A stretch of DNA of 64,000 nt. Origin: Paenibacillus zeirhizosphaerae (GTDB taxonomy: Bacteria; Bacillota; Bacilli; Paenibacillales; Paenibacillaceae). This document shows, one piece after another, positions 1-7,799 of the stretch; the stretch's first letter is position 1, and the number at the start of each line of letters is the position of its first letter. A model generated the notes under the pieces. It saw only the letters and a list, made by a program, of their open reading frames with translations, was not told the DNA's origin and did no database searches. Location of the stretch: assembly GCF_030705605.1 (NCBI RefSeq), contig NZ_JAPCKK010000016.1, positions 620,001 through 684,000 of the forward strand, given 5' to 3'. Made by a program: the position numbers and the translations under genes.

Positions 1-343
1 GCACACCCGCAACATCTCTGCGCTCCTTCACCTCGCCTCGGCAGTTGAAGACAATATATCCGGTTTCTGTCCGCTCCAAAAATACAGCCAAACCAAGCTT
101 ATAATCTGCATTATAGTCGTATCGTACCGCCCTTCTTCCACCTCCCGAATGATCGAGGCCGAGCGAAACCACTTCCCCGCTCTTCTCCATCTGATTAATG
201 AACTTGCTGATCGTTGGAAAGCTTATGTCCAGCTTGCGGCTAAGCTCAACCTTCGTTGCACCCCCATGCTTCAATAGCTCGGTACGGATGCCACGAAGAA
301 TAATTTTCTTCATGGACTTTGGATTGGCTGTTATCTCACTCAT
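1..343 (-). CDS. ROK-family transcriptional repressor, N-terminal part (runs off the left edge)
   Basis: About 114 codons are visible. Translation begins at the ATG complementary to 341-343 (MSEITANPKSMKKI). A winged helix-turn-helix follows at about residues 15-75, with the recognition-helix pattern KVELSRKLDISFPTISKFIN and then a GGGRR wing. After it comes the beginning of the ROK actin-like fold (YKLGLAVFLE). This layout is that of XylR/NagC-type ROK repressors, which bind a palindrome and are released by a sugar or sugar phosphate. The C-terminal sugar/ATP domain lies outside the window, so the ligand cannot be inferred. A perfect inverted repeat directly upstream (362-387) suggests autoregulation. 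The gene is divergent from the AT-rich regulator at 535. Confidence 0.85.
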   Translation of the reverse strand, partial: MSEITANPKSMKKIILRGIRTELLKHGGATKVELSRKLDISFPTISKFINQMEKSGEVVSLGLDHSGGGRRAVRYDYNADYKLGLAVFLERTETGYIVFNCRGEVKERRDVAGV

Positions 344-361
344 TTTAGTTCACCCCAAAAT

Positions 362-387
362 AACTTATTAAATATCTTTAATAAGTT
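362..387. promoter_or_regulatory. Perfect 11-bp inverted repeat, probable ROK operator
   Basis: AACTTATTAAA (362-372) and TTTAATAAGTT (377-387) are exact reverse complements around the spacer TATC. The repeat lies 19 bp upstream of the ROK start codon, where an autoregulatory operator would be expected. The palindrome and its position are seen in the sequence; binding by this ROK protein is inference from the family. Confidence 0.6.
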
Positions 388-468
388 GCGATTAGCATAT
401 CATATTAGATAACTTGAAGTAAAGACACACGATGTTAAAAAGCTATTACTAATTCTCTTATTAATCAA

Positions 469-497
469 TTGACCTCCGTTCGATAAATGGTTATATT
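469..497 (+). promoter_or_regulatory. Sigma-A promoter of the AimR-like regulator
   Basis: TTGACC (469-474) and TATATT (492-497) are separated by 17 bp and lie about 38 bp upstream of the TTG start at 535. Both hexamers are close to the sigma-A consensus and the spacing is ideal. Confidence 0.7.
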
Positions 498-534
498 TGT
501 AATATAATTGCAAATTAATTCAGGGGTGGTTAAT

Positions 535-1935
535 TTGAGTGACACTACCACGATAAGAACTCAGCTTGACAACTTCATGGAACAACAAGGATTAAATATA
601 TCACGCTTTGGAAAGATCGCCGGATTAAATGCTGGCACGATGAGTTCAATCTTGAACGGAAACCGTATAATGGCTGTAAATCAATTAGACCGGATCACTG
701 CTGTGCTAGCTTTGCCAGAGGGATATTTTTATGAACAATACGTGCAGGAATATTTAAACGAAGCTTCCCCCAATTGGCGTAGAATCAGGCCATTCTTGTA
801 CCGTTGTGCTGAATTGGACAAGCTTGATTGCATAAGACAAACGGTTGATTTGTTAATGGACAATTTAGTGTACTCTCCTTTGCTTTTTGATACGGCAGAG
901 GATTTTTTCCATAACAACAAAGGCAAAGCAGCGGTAATCCTGTATGAGTGTGTTGCAGAAAGTGAGATTCGTCAACACTCGGAAAGATTGGCCCTATGTC
1001 ATTATCGTTTGTTTCTGCTAAGAATTCGAGAAAATAATCAAACTCGAAACTTGCGTGCAGCCAATCAATTTGAACCCTATGTAGATCGTCTGGATGAGAT
1101 TGACCAGCTCGATGCACTCAAAGAATTAGCAAATACATATCGATCGCTTCGGGAATGGGATAGGGTCGAAAAGACTGTAAATAAAATGGAGCAGCTTGCT
1201 AAGGTTCAGTATTTCGAAGGCCAACGCATCGAAAGGGTTCGGCGATCCATAAAAAAGCCTGGAAGACCTTTGTTTTTTTATCTCGCCTATTCTAATCTAC
1301 TTCGAGCAGGTGTTAGTGATGCGCGCGGAGATTACAGACAAGCCTTGCAATACACATACGCTTATGCCGATTTAGCCTGGGTTAAAGAAAGCGACGAAGA
1401 TACATTACATTGGAAGAACCTATTTAAAGAGTGGGCAAAGGCAAATACTTATGTAAACAAGCTTTTCTCAGGTGAATTAGAAATTTTACCACACTATGTA
1501 ACCTATATGGAGAAGAAGCAGGATGAGATGCTTCTTGCATTGTTTAATATTTTAAAAGCAGCTAATCGTTTTAATTTTAACGTAGATAATATATTGCTCA
1601 AGTTCGAAGAACACGTAAGCACCTATTTGGAGAGACGGCATACCCTCGGCGTGTACAACGAAAAATTTGTAAACGAATATTCCCTTTACCTTTTCTATGA
1701 GTTGGCTGAATATTATCTAGCTAATAAAACAGACTCATATGGATTCAAATATTTATTAGAATGTTTGAAAACATCCTTTATAATGAAAAATGAATCATAT
1801 ATCACTAAGTGCATGGTGCTGTTTGAAAACACTCGCAATCTTGCATCTTCAGACACCGTAATAACCTATCACAATCTGATGAAAGAGGTGTTCATGAATG
1901 AAAAAAAGAATCACACTACTTTGGTTAGCAGTTAG
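535..1935 (+). CDS. RRNPP-type (AimR/AloR-like) HTH-TPR quorum-sensing receptor
   Basis: The predicted protein has 466 residues. An N-terminal XRE-type helix-turn-helix (about residues 5-60) contains NISRFGKIAGLNAGTMSSIL and QLDRITAVLALPEGYFYEQY. A long all-helical TPR-like region follows to the C-terminus, with repeated pairs such as LALCHYRLFLLR, ALKELANTYRSLREW and YSLYLFYELAEYYLA. This architecture is typical of intracellular receptors of secreted oligopeptides (Rap, NprR, PlcR, AimR), and the HTH wording matches the AimR-like AloR receptors of Paenibacillaceae as I recall them. I chose the TTG start at 535 because AGGGGTGG (522-529) sits 5 bp before it; an in-frame TTG at 508 has no such site. 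The last 38 bases overlap the pro-peptide gene at 1898. The gene is clearly more AT-rich than the sugar genes to its right, hinting at transfer. Confidence 0.85.
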   Translation: MSDTTTIRTQLDNFMEQQGLNISRFGKIAGLNAGTMSSILNGNRIMAVNQLDRITAVLALPEGYFYEQYVQEYLNEASPNWRRIRPFLYRCAELDKLDCIRQTVDLLMDNLVYSPLLFDTAEDFFHNNKGKAAVILYECVAESEIRQHSERLALCHYRLFLLRIRENNQTRNLRAANQFEPYVDRLDEIDQLDALKELANTYRSLREWDRVEKTVNKMEQLAKVQYFEGQRIERVRRSIKKPGRPLFFYLAYSNLLRAGVSDARGDYRQALQYTYAYADLAWVKESDEDTLHWKNLFKEWAKANTYVNKLFSGELEILPHYVTYMEKKQDEMLLALFNILKAANRFNFNVDNILLKFEEHVSTYLERRHTLGVYNEKFVNEYSLYLFYELAEYYLANKTDSYGFKYLLECLKTSFIMKNESYITKCMVLFENTRNLASSDTVITYHNLMKEVFMNEKKNHTTLVSS

Positions 1936-2023
1936 TTTTTCGTTATGTTTAGTTGCAACAACTACCGATCAGTTATCAGTAGATTTACTCTTTAACACGT
2001 TAGATCAACACGGACACGGTTAA
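1898..2023 (+). CDS. AloP/Phr-like secreted quorum-sensing pro-peptide (41 aa)
   Basis: An ATG at 1898-1900 opens a 41-codon frame, shifted +1 relative to the receptor gene it overlaps, ending with TAA at 2021-2023. AGAGGTG (about 1884-1890) gives normal ribosome-binding-site spacing. The product has a basic start (MKKR), a hydrophobic core (ITLLWLAVSFSLCLVA), a polar linker (TTTDQLSVDL) and a short C-terminal tail, LDQHGHG. This is the classic layout of Phr, AimP and AloP pro-peptides: Sec export, then proteolytic release of the last 5-10 residues, re-import by an oligopeptide permease and binding to the adjacent TPR receptor. The mature peptide is probably DQHGHG or close to it (inference). 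A gene this short is easily missed by automatic annotation. Position, overlap and composition together make the assignment fairly strong. Confidence 0.8.
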   Translation: MKKRITLLWLAVSFSLCLVATTTDQLSVDLLFNTLDQHGHG

Positions 2024-2097
2024 TATTAGATCGATTCTAAGACATAGAGGCAATACAACATTATAAAGAAGATACTGTAACCCCTTCATCGAAAAAA

Positions 2098-2118
2098 GAG
2101 GCTGTCATAGACGGCCTC
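2098..2118 (-). terminator. Rho-independent terminator of the beta-mannosidase gene
   Basis: GAGGCTGTC and GACGGCCTC pair (one G-T wobble) around an ATA loop. On the minus strand the stem is followed by TTTTTTC, so it fits the gene ending at 2157. It may also act weakly on the plus strand for the receptor/peptide pair, where only a loose T-rich stretch follows. Confidence 0.7.
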
Positions 2119-2156
2119 CTTGTTCTTTTATCCTTTCTCTATGATTCCGCCGAACC

Positions 2157-4721
2157 TCACGGTTGCACAGCCGTTTGTTTAATATAATCGGTTATGGAAC
2201 GGAATGTAACCCGCCCCGGAGCCTGCGGACGGAAATAAGAGCTCTCTCCGCCGAACGTCAGGAACCCAACCGTTTTGGGTACTCCAGGCACCAGATCAAA
2301 GTCATTATCCGTAAAGATGCCATCATGCTCTGCGGACAACCACACATGTCTGGCTAATACATCCGACTTCAATGTAAGCGTCCATTCTTCTCCTTCTCCG
2401 CTTTCCAGGCATTCGATACGGGGCACGGGCAGAATCATTTCTTTGATTGCCGTAAAATAATGCTCCCGCACAGCCTTCGTTTCTCCGCGCTCATTTTCCA
2501 GTCTGGCCACAAGCATATGCTCGGCCGTTTTTTTGCCCCCAAGCAGTTCCTCCACAGCAAGAGTCAGAACCGTCTCATTTCCGTTAGGCTTTATCTGTAT
2601 CTCCTGTTCGAGCTCCTTGACGGTACCTCCGAGAATATGCCGCACACTTACGTTCAGCTTACCTGTAACGTTCTGCAGGGTATCATTTATGACATGAAAC
2701 GATACAGTTCCTTGGTTGTGCCCGGCCACCGACAACAGTATATCACTGAAGCTGCGCTTGGCTCTGTACTGCAGCGCTTTCCAGCGTCCGTAATAATCCA
2801 TGCCAGCCCATGACGCAACCGGCCAGCAGTCATTCATTTGCCAATACAATGTGCCCATGCAGTAGGGTTTGCTGCGGCGATGCGCTTCGATCGCCATCTC
2901 CATGGCGTCCGCCTGCAGAATTTGGCTCATATGCAGGAAAGCTTTAAAATCCTTTGGCTCGTGCAAATACATATCCATATACTGCTTGATCAGCCGGTTA
3001 CCCGCCCCATTCTTCTGATGAGCCAGCATCGGCTCCGATTCCAGCTCCAACTCATGCTCCTCAGCATAGGAACGAACAGACCGGTATTCCGGAAAAGACT
3101 GGAAGCCGTACTCGCTCATAAAACGTCCGACATACACATTATAATTTTCAAACGGTTCGACCGCATGCCATACGCCCCAGTAGTGAATGTCCCCTTCAGT
3201 GGATGCAGGATGCGCATGCTGCCCTGCATCGCCGGTCAGGTCAATCATAGGAGAAGACGGCCAATAGTCACTTCCGGGTGCAAGCCGTTCAACCACCTCT
3301 GGCAGAACACGGTGAAATATAGCTTCATAATCCGCCCAAATCCGCTCACGCTGTTCAGGGGTGTAATTCTTCTTCCAGCCCCAGCCTCCACTCTCGTTAT
3401 AATGCGCCCAGGCCGAGTCGATTTCATTATTGCCACACCACAGAGCGATGCACGGGTGGTTGCGAAGACGCCGCACGTTATCCTCCGCTTCAAGACGGAC
3501 ACTGTTCAGAAAAACTTCATCTCCCGGATACATGCTGCAAGCGAACATAAAGTCCTGCCATACCAGAATGCCGTATTCATCACATAGCTCGTAAAACACG
3601 TCCTCCTCATAAATGCCGCCTCCCCATACACGCAGCATATTCATGTTGGATGCGGCCGCGCTGGCCACCTCATGCCGATACCGTTCAGCCGTAACTTCCG
3701 TAATAAAGCTATCATTAGGAATGTGATTGGCCCCTTTGGCAAATACGGGAGTTCCATTGAGCTCAAAATAAAAGCTTGCGCCTTGTTCATCCTTCTCACG
3801 GACAAGACGAATCGAGCGAAGGCCGGTCCGGACGGACTGCTCGGCAATCGGTTGCTCTCCCCACAGCAGCTCGGCGCGGAACTCGACCATCGCTTGCTCT
3901 CCCAGGCCGCGGCACCACCACAACTTCGGCTCAGTGATCGTCAACGGAAGTTCAAGTGTCTGTCTGCCTTGCTTCAGTTCCACTTTACTGCTCCAGTCCT
4001 GCCCATCCGCCGTCAAACGCAGCAGAACAGGACCGGCTTCGGCCGCTTCGATCTCTACCTGAGCTGTAAGCCTCGCTTCCTTGGCGTTGACTTCATCCTG
4101 ACGGATGAACAGGTCCAAGATGCGGCTAACCGCCCAGCCCTCCAGCCTGATCTCACGCCAGATTCCGCTTGTAACCAAACGCGGCCCCCAATCCCAGCCG
4201 TAATGGTATGGAGCCTTGCGGGCGAAAACACTCAGCTTGCGGTCATCCAGCCCTCCAAGCTCAGACTGGTCGTTCGACGCAGGAAGCCCGTATCCGAGCT
4301 TTTCCAGCTTCGGAAGGTCCTCCTGGATCGGGGAGCGAAAGCGGATATGGATTACGTTATCGCCGACTTTAAGCAAAGACTTAATATCATTTCTCCAGGT
4401 ACGGAACATATTGTCTCCCGAAAATACCAGCACATCGTTAACGCTTACATCAGCATAAGTATCCAGGCCCTCACATACCAGCTCCAGATGCTGCAAAGCC
4501 GCTGCCTCGGGCCGGATCAGGAAGTGGGCCTCATACTCCCAATCCTGCTTGTCGATCCACTGCAGCTCCCGTTCATTCGTTCCATAGAATGGATCGGGGA
4601 TTGTGCCGTTGCGCAGCAAATCGGTATGCACGCAGCCCGGAACTTGTGCCGGCAGCCACTCCTTATCTGCACATGCCTTAAACCTCCATCCTTCCAACCG
4701 CTGAGTCCATTTTTCCATCAT
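2157..4721 (-). CDS. Glycoside hydrolase family 2 beta-mannosidase
   Basis: The protein has 854 residues and no signal peptide, so it is cytoplasmic. It should release mannose from the non-reducing end of imported beta-mannosides. The N-terminal jelly roll starts WTQRLEGWRFKACADKEW and contains VPGCVHTDLLRNGTIPDPFY, a signature of GH2 beta-mannosidases. Two beta-sandwich domains follow, then the TIM barrel with WCGNNEID (acid/base Glu at about residue 428) and SEYGFQSFP (nucleophile Glu at about residue 537). The length is normal for the family. ATGATG at the start gives two possible first codons (4721 or 4718) behind GGAGGG. The gene has its own promoter, a terminator separates it from the upstream lacI gene, and an ACCTAA/TTAGGT operator candidate lies in its 5' leader. 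It is probably induced by the neighbouring LacI protein's ligand. Confidence 0.92.
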   Translation of the reverse strand: MMEKWTQRLEGWRFKACADKEWLPAQVPGCVHTDLLRNGTIPDPFYGTNERELQWIDKQDWEYEAHFLIRPEAAALQHLELVCEGLDTYADVSVNDVLVFSGDNMFRTWRNDIKSLLKVGDNVIHIRFRSPIQEDLPKLEKLGYGLPASNDQSELGGLDDRKLSVFARKAPYHYGWDWGPRLVTSGIWREIRLEGWAVSRILDLFIRQDEVNAKEARLTAQVEIEAAEAGPVLLRLTADGQDWSSKVELKQGRQTLELPLTITEPKLWWCRGLGEQAMVEFRAELLWGEQPIAEQSVRTGLRSIRLVREKDEQGASFYFELNGTPVFAKGANHIPNDSFITEVTAERYRHEVASAAASNMNMLRVWGGGIYEEDVFYELCDEYGILVWQDFMFACSMYPGDEVFLNSVRLEAEDNVRRLRNHPCIALWCGNNEIDSAWAHYNESGGWGWKKNYTPEQRERIWADYEAIFHRVLPEVVERLAPGSDYWPSSPMIDLTGDAGQHAHPASTEGDIHYWGVWHAVEPFENYNVYVGRFMSEYGFQSFPEYRSVRSYAEEHELELESEPMLAHQKNGAGNRLIKQYMDMYLHEPKDFKAFLHMSQILQADAMEMAIEAHRRSKPYCMGTLYWQMNDCWPVASWAGMDYYGRWKALQYRAKRSFSDILLSVAGHNQGTVSFHVINDTLQNVTGKLNVSVRHILGGTVKELEQEIQIKPNGNETVLTLAVEELLGGKKTAEHMLVARLENERGETKAVREHYFTAIKEMILPVPRIECLESGEGEEWTLTLKSDVLARHVWLSAEHDGIFTDNDFDLVPGVPKTVGFLTFGGESSYFRPQAPGRVTFRSITDYIKQTAVQP

Positions 4722-4746
4722 CAGCCCTCCGCTCCGTTTTTCCTCA

Positions 4747-4761
4747 ACCTAACATTTAGGT
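4747..4761. promoter_or_regulatory. ACCTAA-N3-TTAGGT inverted repeat, candidate LacI operator
   Basis: ACCTAA (4747-4752) and TTAGGT (4756-4761) form a perfect 6-bp inverted repeat with spacer CAT. It lies just downstream of the predicted minus-strand transcription start of the beta-mannosidase gene. A further TTAGGTT (4785-4791) falls within the promoter spacer, and a TTAGG/CCTAA pair recurs in front of the lacI gene (5927-5945). Confidence 0.45.
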
Positions 4762-4774
4762 GAATTACATAACA

Positions 4775-4803
4775 AAAATAACATTAGGTTTGATGAAGGT
4801 CAA
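4775..4803 (-). promoter_or_regulatory. Predicted sigma-A promoter of the beta-mannosidase gene
   Basis: On the minus strand TTGACC (4803-4798) and TATTTT (4780-4775) are separated by 17 bp. The -35 box is good and the -10 box moderate. The start codon is about 55 bp further on. Confidence 0.5.
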
Positions 4804-4826
4804 CCAGTTGTTGGAAAATAAAAAAA

Positions 4827-4848
4827 GTCGTTCGGTTTCCCGGACGAC
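4827..4848 (-). terminator. Terminator of the LacI-family regulator gene
   Basis: GTCGTTCGG and CCGGACGAC pair around a short TTTC loop. On the minus strand the stem is followed by a run of seven to eight T, directly downstream of the stop at 4860. Confidence 0.8.
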
Positions 4849-4859
4849 TCGTCACCATG

Positions 4860-5891
4860 TTATTTCACCACTTTTGCTCTACCAACCGTAGAGAGAAATT
4901 GCTCCCTCACCACCAGCTCGGCATCGATGGCTGTCTTCTCGTGAAGAGAAGCGGGATTCATCATTCTCCAGAGGAGTTGATCCACCGAACGCCTGCCCAG
5001 CAGTTCCTTGTCCATCTTAACGGTTGCCGCAATCGGGTGCTGCTCATGCGTATGATCAAACCCGGTAACACCACAATCTGCGGGAACACGGACCCCCAAG
5101 CCGTCCAGGGTGTCAATCACCAGGTGGGCGGTATGATCATTGACACATACAAACAGCTCTGGCAAGCCTTGAGCCGCAATACTCGCAAGACAAGCGGCCA
5201 AGTCTGCTGGCTCCGGCGTAAACAGCCTTTCGTCCTGCTGTACATCGATCCCGTTTCTTTCAAGCGTTGAGCGGTAAGCAGCCCAACGCTCATGAAAGCT
5301 CCAGGCATCGCTGATGTTGCCCACAAACTGCATGCGGCTGTATCCTTTGGCGATCAAGGTATGGAGCATCTCCTCCATACACGCCCAATTATCCGTAAAT
5401 AGAGTATCCGCGCGAACCGCCGCATCTCTGTGATCGACCATAACGAACGGTATGCCAAGACGCCGGATATTCAGCAGTATTCCTGTCGAGATCGAACCCA
5501 CCGTAATAATACCGCGAATGGCTGCAGGGTTCAGCAGCGAAAACAGATCGTCCGACGACGGCTCTGTCAGAGTAAGCACATCCAGTCCTTTATCATTTAA
5601 CTGTTCCGCTATTCCTTCAAACACAGGCCCCCAGTACTTAGACTCCCTGTTCTGACTGCGGATATTGGGAAACAGCACCGCAACCGTGCCCTTCCAAACA
5701 GCCTGTTCCGGTGCAATACGTTTATGCTCCTGCCTGAAATATCCCAGCCTGCCTGCCAGCTCTACAATCGCTGCCCTCGTGTCTTCACTTACGCCCGGTT
5801 TACCCGCCAATGCACGGGAGACGGCAAATTTGGAGACACCAGCCGCTTCTGCAATCTCCTGTAAGGTCACTTTCCCTCGCATATCCATCAC
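4860..5891 (-). CDS. LacI/GalR-family transcriptional regulator
   Basis: About 343 residues. The N-terminal helix-turn-helix is TLQEIAEAAGVSKFAVSRAL followed by a hinge helix, then a periplasmic-binding-like effector domain (ending with GVTGFDHTHEQHPIAATVKMDKELLGRR). The helix-turn-helix marks it as a sugar-responsive repressor. It lies between the beta-mannosidase and the divergent solute-binding protein, and operator-like TTAGG/CCTAA repeats occur at both promoters, so manno-oligosaccharide control is a reasonable inference. The start is unclear: GTG at 5891, ATG at 5888 and ATG at 5882 are in frame and the ribosome binding site (GGGTGATGG region) is weak. Confidence 0.88.
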   Translation of the reverse strand: MMDMRGKVTLQEIAEAAGVSKFAVSRALAGKPGVSEDTRAAIVELAGRLGYFRQEHKRIAPEQAVWKGTVAVLFPNIRSQNRESKYWGPVFEGIAEQLNDKGLDVLTLTEPSSDDLFSLLNPAAIRGIITVGSISTGILLNIRRLGIPFVMVDHRDAAVRADTLFTDNWACMEEMLHTLIAKGYSRMQFVGNISDAWSFHERWAAYRSTLERNGIDVQQDERLFTPEPADLAACLASIAAQGLPELFVCVNDHTAHLVIDTLDGLGVRVPADCGVTGFDHTHEQHPIAATVKMDKELLGRRSVDQLLWRMMNPASLHEKTAIDAELVVREQFLSTVGRAKVVK

Positions 5892-5926
5892 CCGTCAATT
5901 TATTTGTTCTATCGTAGCACAAATAT

Positions 5927-5945
5927 TTAGGATAACAAAACCTAA
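5927..5945. promoter_or_regulatory. TTAGG-N9-CCTAA repeat between lacI and the solute-binding protein gene
   Basis: TTAGG (5927-5931) and CCTAA (5941-5945) are inverted around a 9-bp spacer in the divergent control region. The half-sites match those at the beta-mannosidase promoter (4747-4761 and 4785-4791), although the spacing differs. Confidence 0.35.
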
Positions 5946-5975
5946 CAAACAACAAAATTATTTTGAATATTTTTC

Positions 5976-6004
5976 TTGACTGTTAGTCTTTGTTTTCTTA
6001 GAAT
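5976..6004 (+). promoter_or_regulatory. Sigma-A promoter of the solute-binding protein gene
   Basis: TTGACT (5976-5981) and TAGAAT (5999-6004) with a 17-bp spacer, about 60 bp before the start codon. Confidence 0.7.
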
Positions 6005-6012
6005 TCATGGTA

Positions 6013-6026
6013 TGAAAGTGCTTACA
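6013..6026 (+). promoter_or_regulatory. cre-like CcpA site downstream of the promoter
   Basis: TGAAAGTGCTTACA matches the cre consensus TGWAANCGNTNWCA at 13 of 14 positions (T instead of C at position 7). It lies over the predicted transcription start, where CcpA would repress. Confidence 0.6.
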
Positions 6027-6063
6027 CTGGTGCGTTTATTATTCTATGGAGGGGGATTTTTTC

Positions 6064-7758
6064 ATGATCAAAATAAAAGCAGTACGCCGGATTTCCATAT
6101 TGCTTCTCTCTTCAATGCTGCTGGCTGCTGCTGGCTGCGGCGGCCCTGAAAGTACGGCGAACAACCAGGATGACCCTAACGATACCAGTCCGCTGACATT
6201 GACCTATTTTAGCGGAGAGGGCAGCGCAAACTGGAACAACATGCAGGATGAGATCGGCAAGGAAGTGACGAAAAAGACGGGTGTCACGGTAGATGCGGAA
6301 TTCGCCGTAAACGGCAGCGGGCAGGACAAATTCGCCCTTATGATCGCGAGCGGCGATTATCCCGATATGGTCTACCCTAAGGACAGTGTAGGCAAGCTGG
6401 TGGATGCAGGCGCCCTCATTGATTTAACCGATTTGATCGATCAATACGGGCCGAACATCAAAAAGGTGTACGGCGAATACTTTAACCGAATTAAATACAG
6501 TCTTGACGATCCCGCCATTTATACGATTCCGACCAATATGGGTGTGGACAGCATCAGCTTTGATACCGTAGGCGGTTTTGAAATCCAGCATCAGGCGCTG
6601 GAGAAGCTGGGTTACCCGGAGATACGCACGGTCAAAGATTTTGAGAATGCCCTGCGGACTTATAAAGAGAAATACCCGACGACCAACGGTCAGCCTACCA
6701 TCCCCCTCTCCCTCGACGCCGATGATTGGAAAATCATGATCACAGTAACCAATCCTGCTGTTCAAGCTACGGGCGTTCCTAATGATGGTGAATATTACAT
6801 CGATCCCGAAACCCACGAAGCCATCTTGCATTACCGTCGACCGGAGGAACGTGAATACTTCCGCTGGCTGAACCATATGTACAATGAAGGACTGCTGGAC
6901 CCGGAAACCTTTGTACAGAAGAGCGACCAGTATAAAGCCAAGATCGCCAGCGGCCGTGTCATCGGGCTGATCGATCAGAAATGGAATTACCAGGATGCGG
7001 AGAACGCTTTGAAGGCCGCAGGCAAAGACGAGCATACCTACGCGCATTTCCCGGTAACGATGAGTGAGGAGTACGATGACCCTTCCTTCCAATCGATCGG
7101 CTTTGATACCGCGTATGGCATCGGCATTACCGTGGATAACAAAAATCCGATCCGCACGATCAAGTTTCTGGATTATCTGGCCTCTGAAGAAGGACAAATT
7201 CTGCGCAACTGGGGCATAGAAGGCAAACATTACAAGATGGAAAACGGAAAAAGAGTTGTTCCACCTGATGTGCAGGAGCGTAAAAATAACGATAACCTCA
7301 ATTTTCAGAAGGAAGTCGGAATTGGGCTATACTGGAGCTGGGGACCTCATTACGGGGATGGCATCAAGGATTCCACCGGCAACTATTTCACCACCAACTA
7401 TCCTGAAATGATCACGGCCAACTACAGTGAAGCAGAGAAAAAATCGTTGGAAGCATACAATATTACGATGTGGAAGGACCTCTTCAAGACCGAGGAAGAT
7501 TTCCCAGTGAAAGAATGGGGGGCTGCCTATAATATGCCGGTGCCGACGAATACCGATTACAATGTCATCTACCAAAAGTCACAGGATATCGTGCGCAAAA
7601 GAATTCCGGAGGCCGTTCTTGCTCCCAAAGACCAGTTTGACAGCATCTATGATACGATGCTGAAGGAATTCGACGAGGCGGGCATGCCGGAAGCGGAGAA
7701 GACGTATACCCAACTGATCAAGAACCGCCTGGAGCTTTGGTATGGGGACAGCAAGTAA
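6064..7758 (+). CDS. Sugar ABC transporter solute-binding lipoprotein (orphan, LplA-like size)
   Basis: The ATG at 6064 follows GGAGGGGG (6050-6056) at good spacing; an in-frame ATG at 6046 has no such site. About 564 residues. The lipoprotein signal is a basic start, ISILLLSSMLLAAAG and then the lipobox Cys (LAAAGC). The mature part is an extracellular solute-binding fold (DKFALMIASGDYPDMVYPKD, LIDLTDLIDQYGPNIKK). The length of about 560 is that of large oligosaccharide-binding proteins that normally work with LplB/LplC-type permeases. No permease gene is next to it, so the protein must use a transporter encoded elsewhere. Regulation is probably by the divergent LacI protein and by CcpA. The ligand may be a manno-oligosaccharide, judged only from the neighbouring beta-mannosidase. 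Confidence 0.88.
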   Translation: MIKIKAVRRISILLLSSMLLAAAGCGGPESTANNQDDPNDTSPLTLTYFSGEGSANWNNMQDEIGKEVTKKTGVTVDAEFAVNGSGQDKFALMIASGDYPDMVYPKDSVGKLVDAGALIDLTDLIDQYGPNIKKVYGEYFNRIKYSLDDPAIYTIPTNMGVDSISFDTVGGFEIQHQALEKLGYPEIRTVKDFENALRTYKEKYPTTNGQPTIPLSLDADDWKIMITVTNPAVQATGVPNDGEYYIDPETHEAILHYRRPEEREYFRWLNHMYNEGLLDPETFVQKSDQYKAKIASGRVIGLIDQKWNYQDAENALKAAGKDEHTYAHFPVTMSEEYDDPSFQSIGFDTAYGIGITVDNKNPIRTIKFLDYLASEEGQILRNWGIEGKHYKMENGKRVVPPDVQERKNNDNLNFQKEVGIGLYWSWGPHYGDGIKDSTGNYFTTNYPEMITANYSEAEKKSLEAYNITMWKDLFKTEEDFPVKEWGAAYNMPVPTNTDYNVIYQKSQDIVRKRIPEAVLAPKDQFDSIYDTMLKEFDEAGMPEAEKTYTQLIKNRLELWYGDSK

Positions 7759-7799
7759 AGAGATATACGGAACGGCTAAAAGAAACGAATACTAAAAAA

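Noticed and set aside
3672-4763. Long plus-strand open frame opposite the beta-mannosidase gene
   Set aside because: It lies entirely opposite a well-supported GH2 coding sequence with catalytic motifs and has no domain or ribosome binding site.
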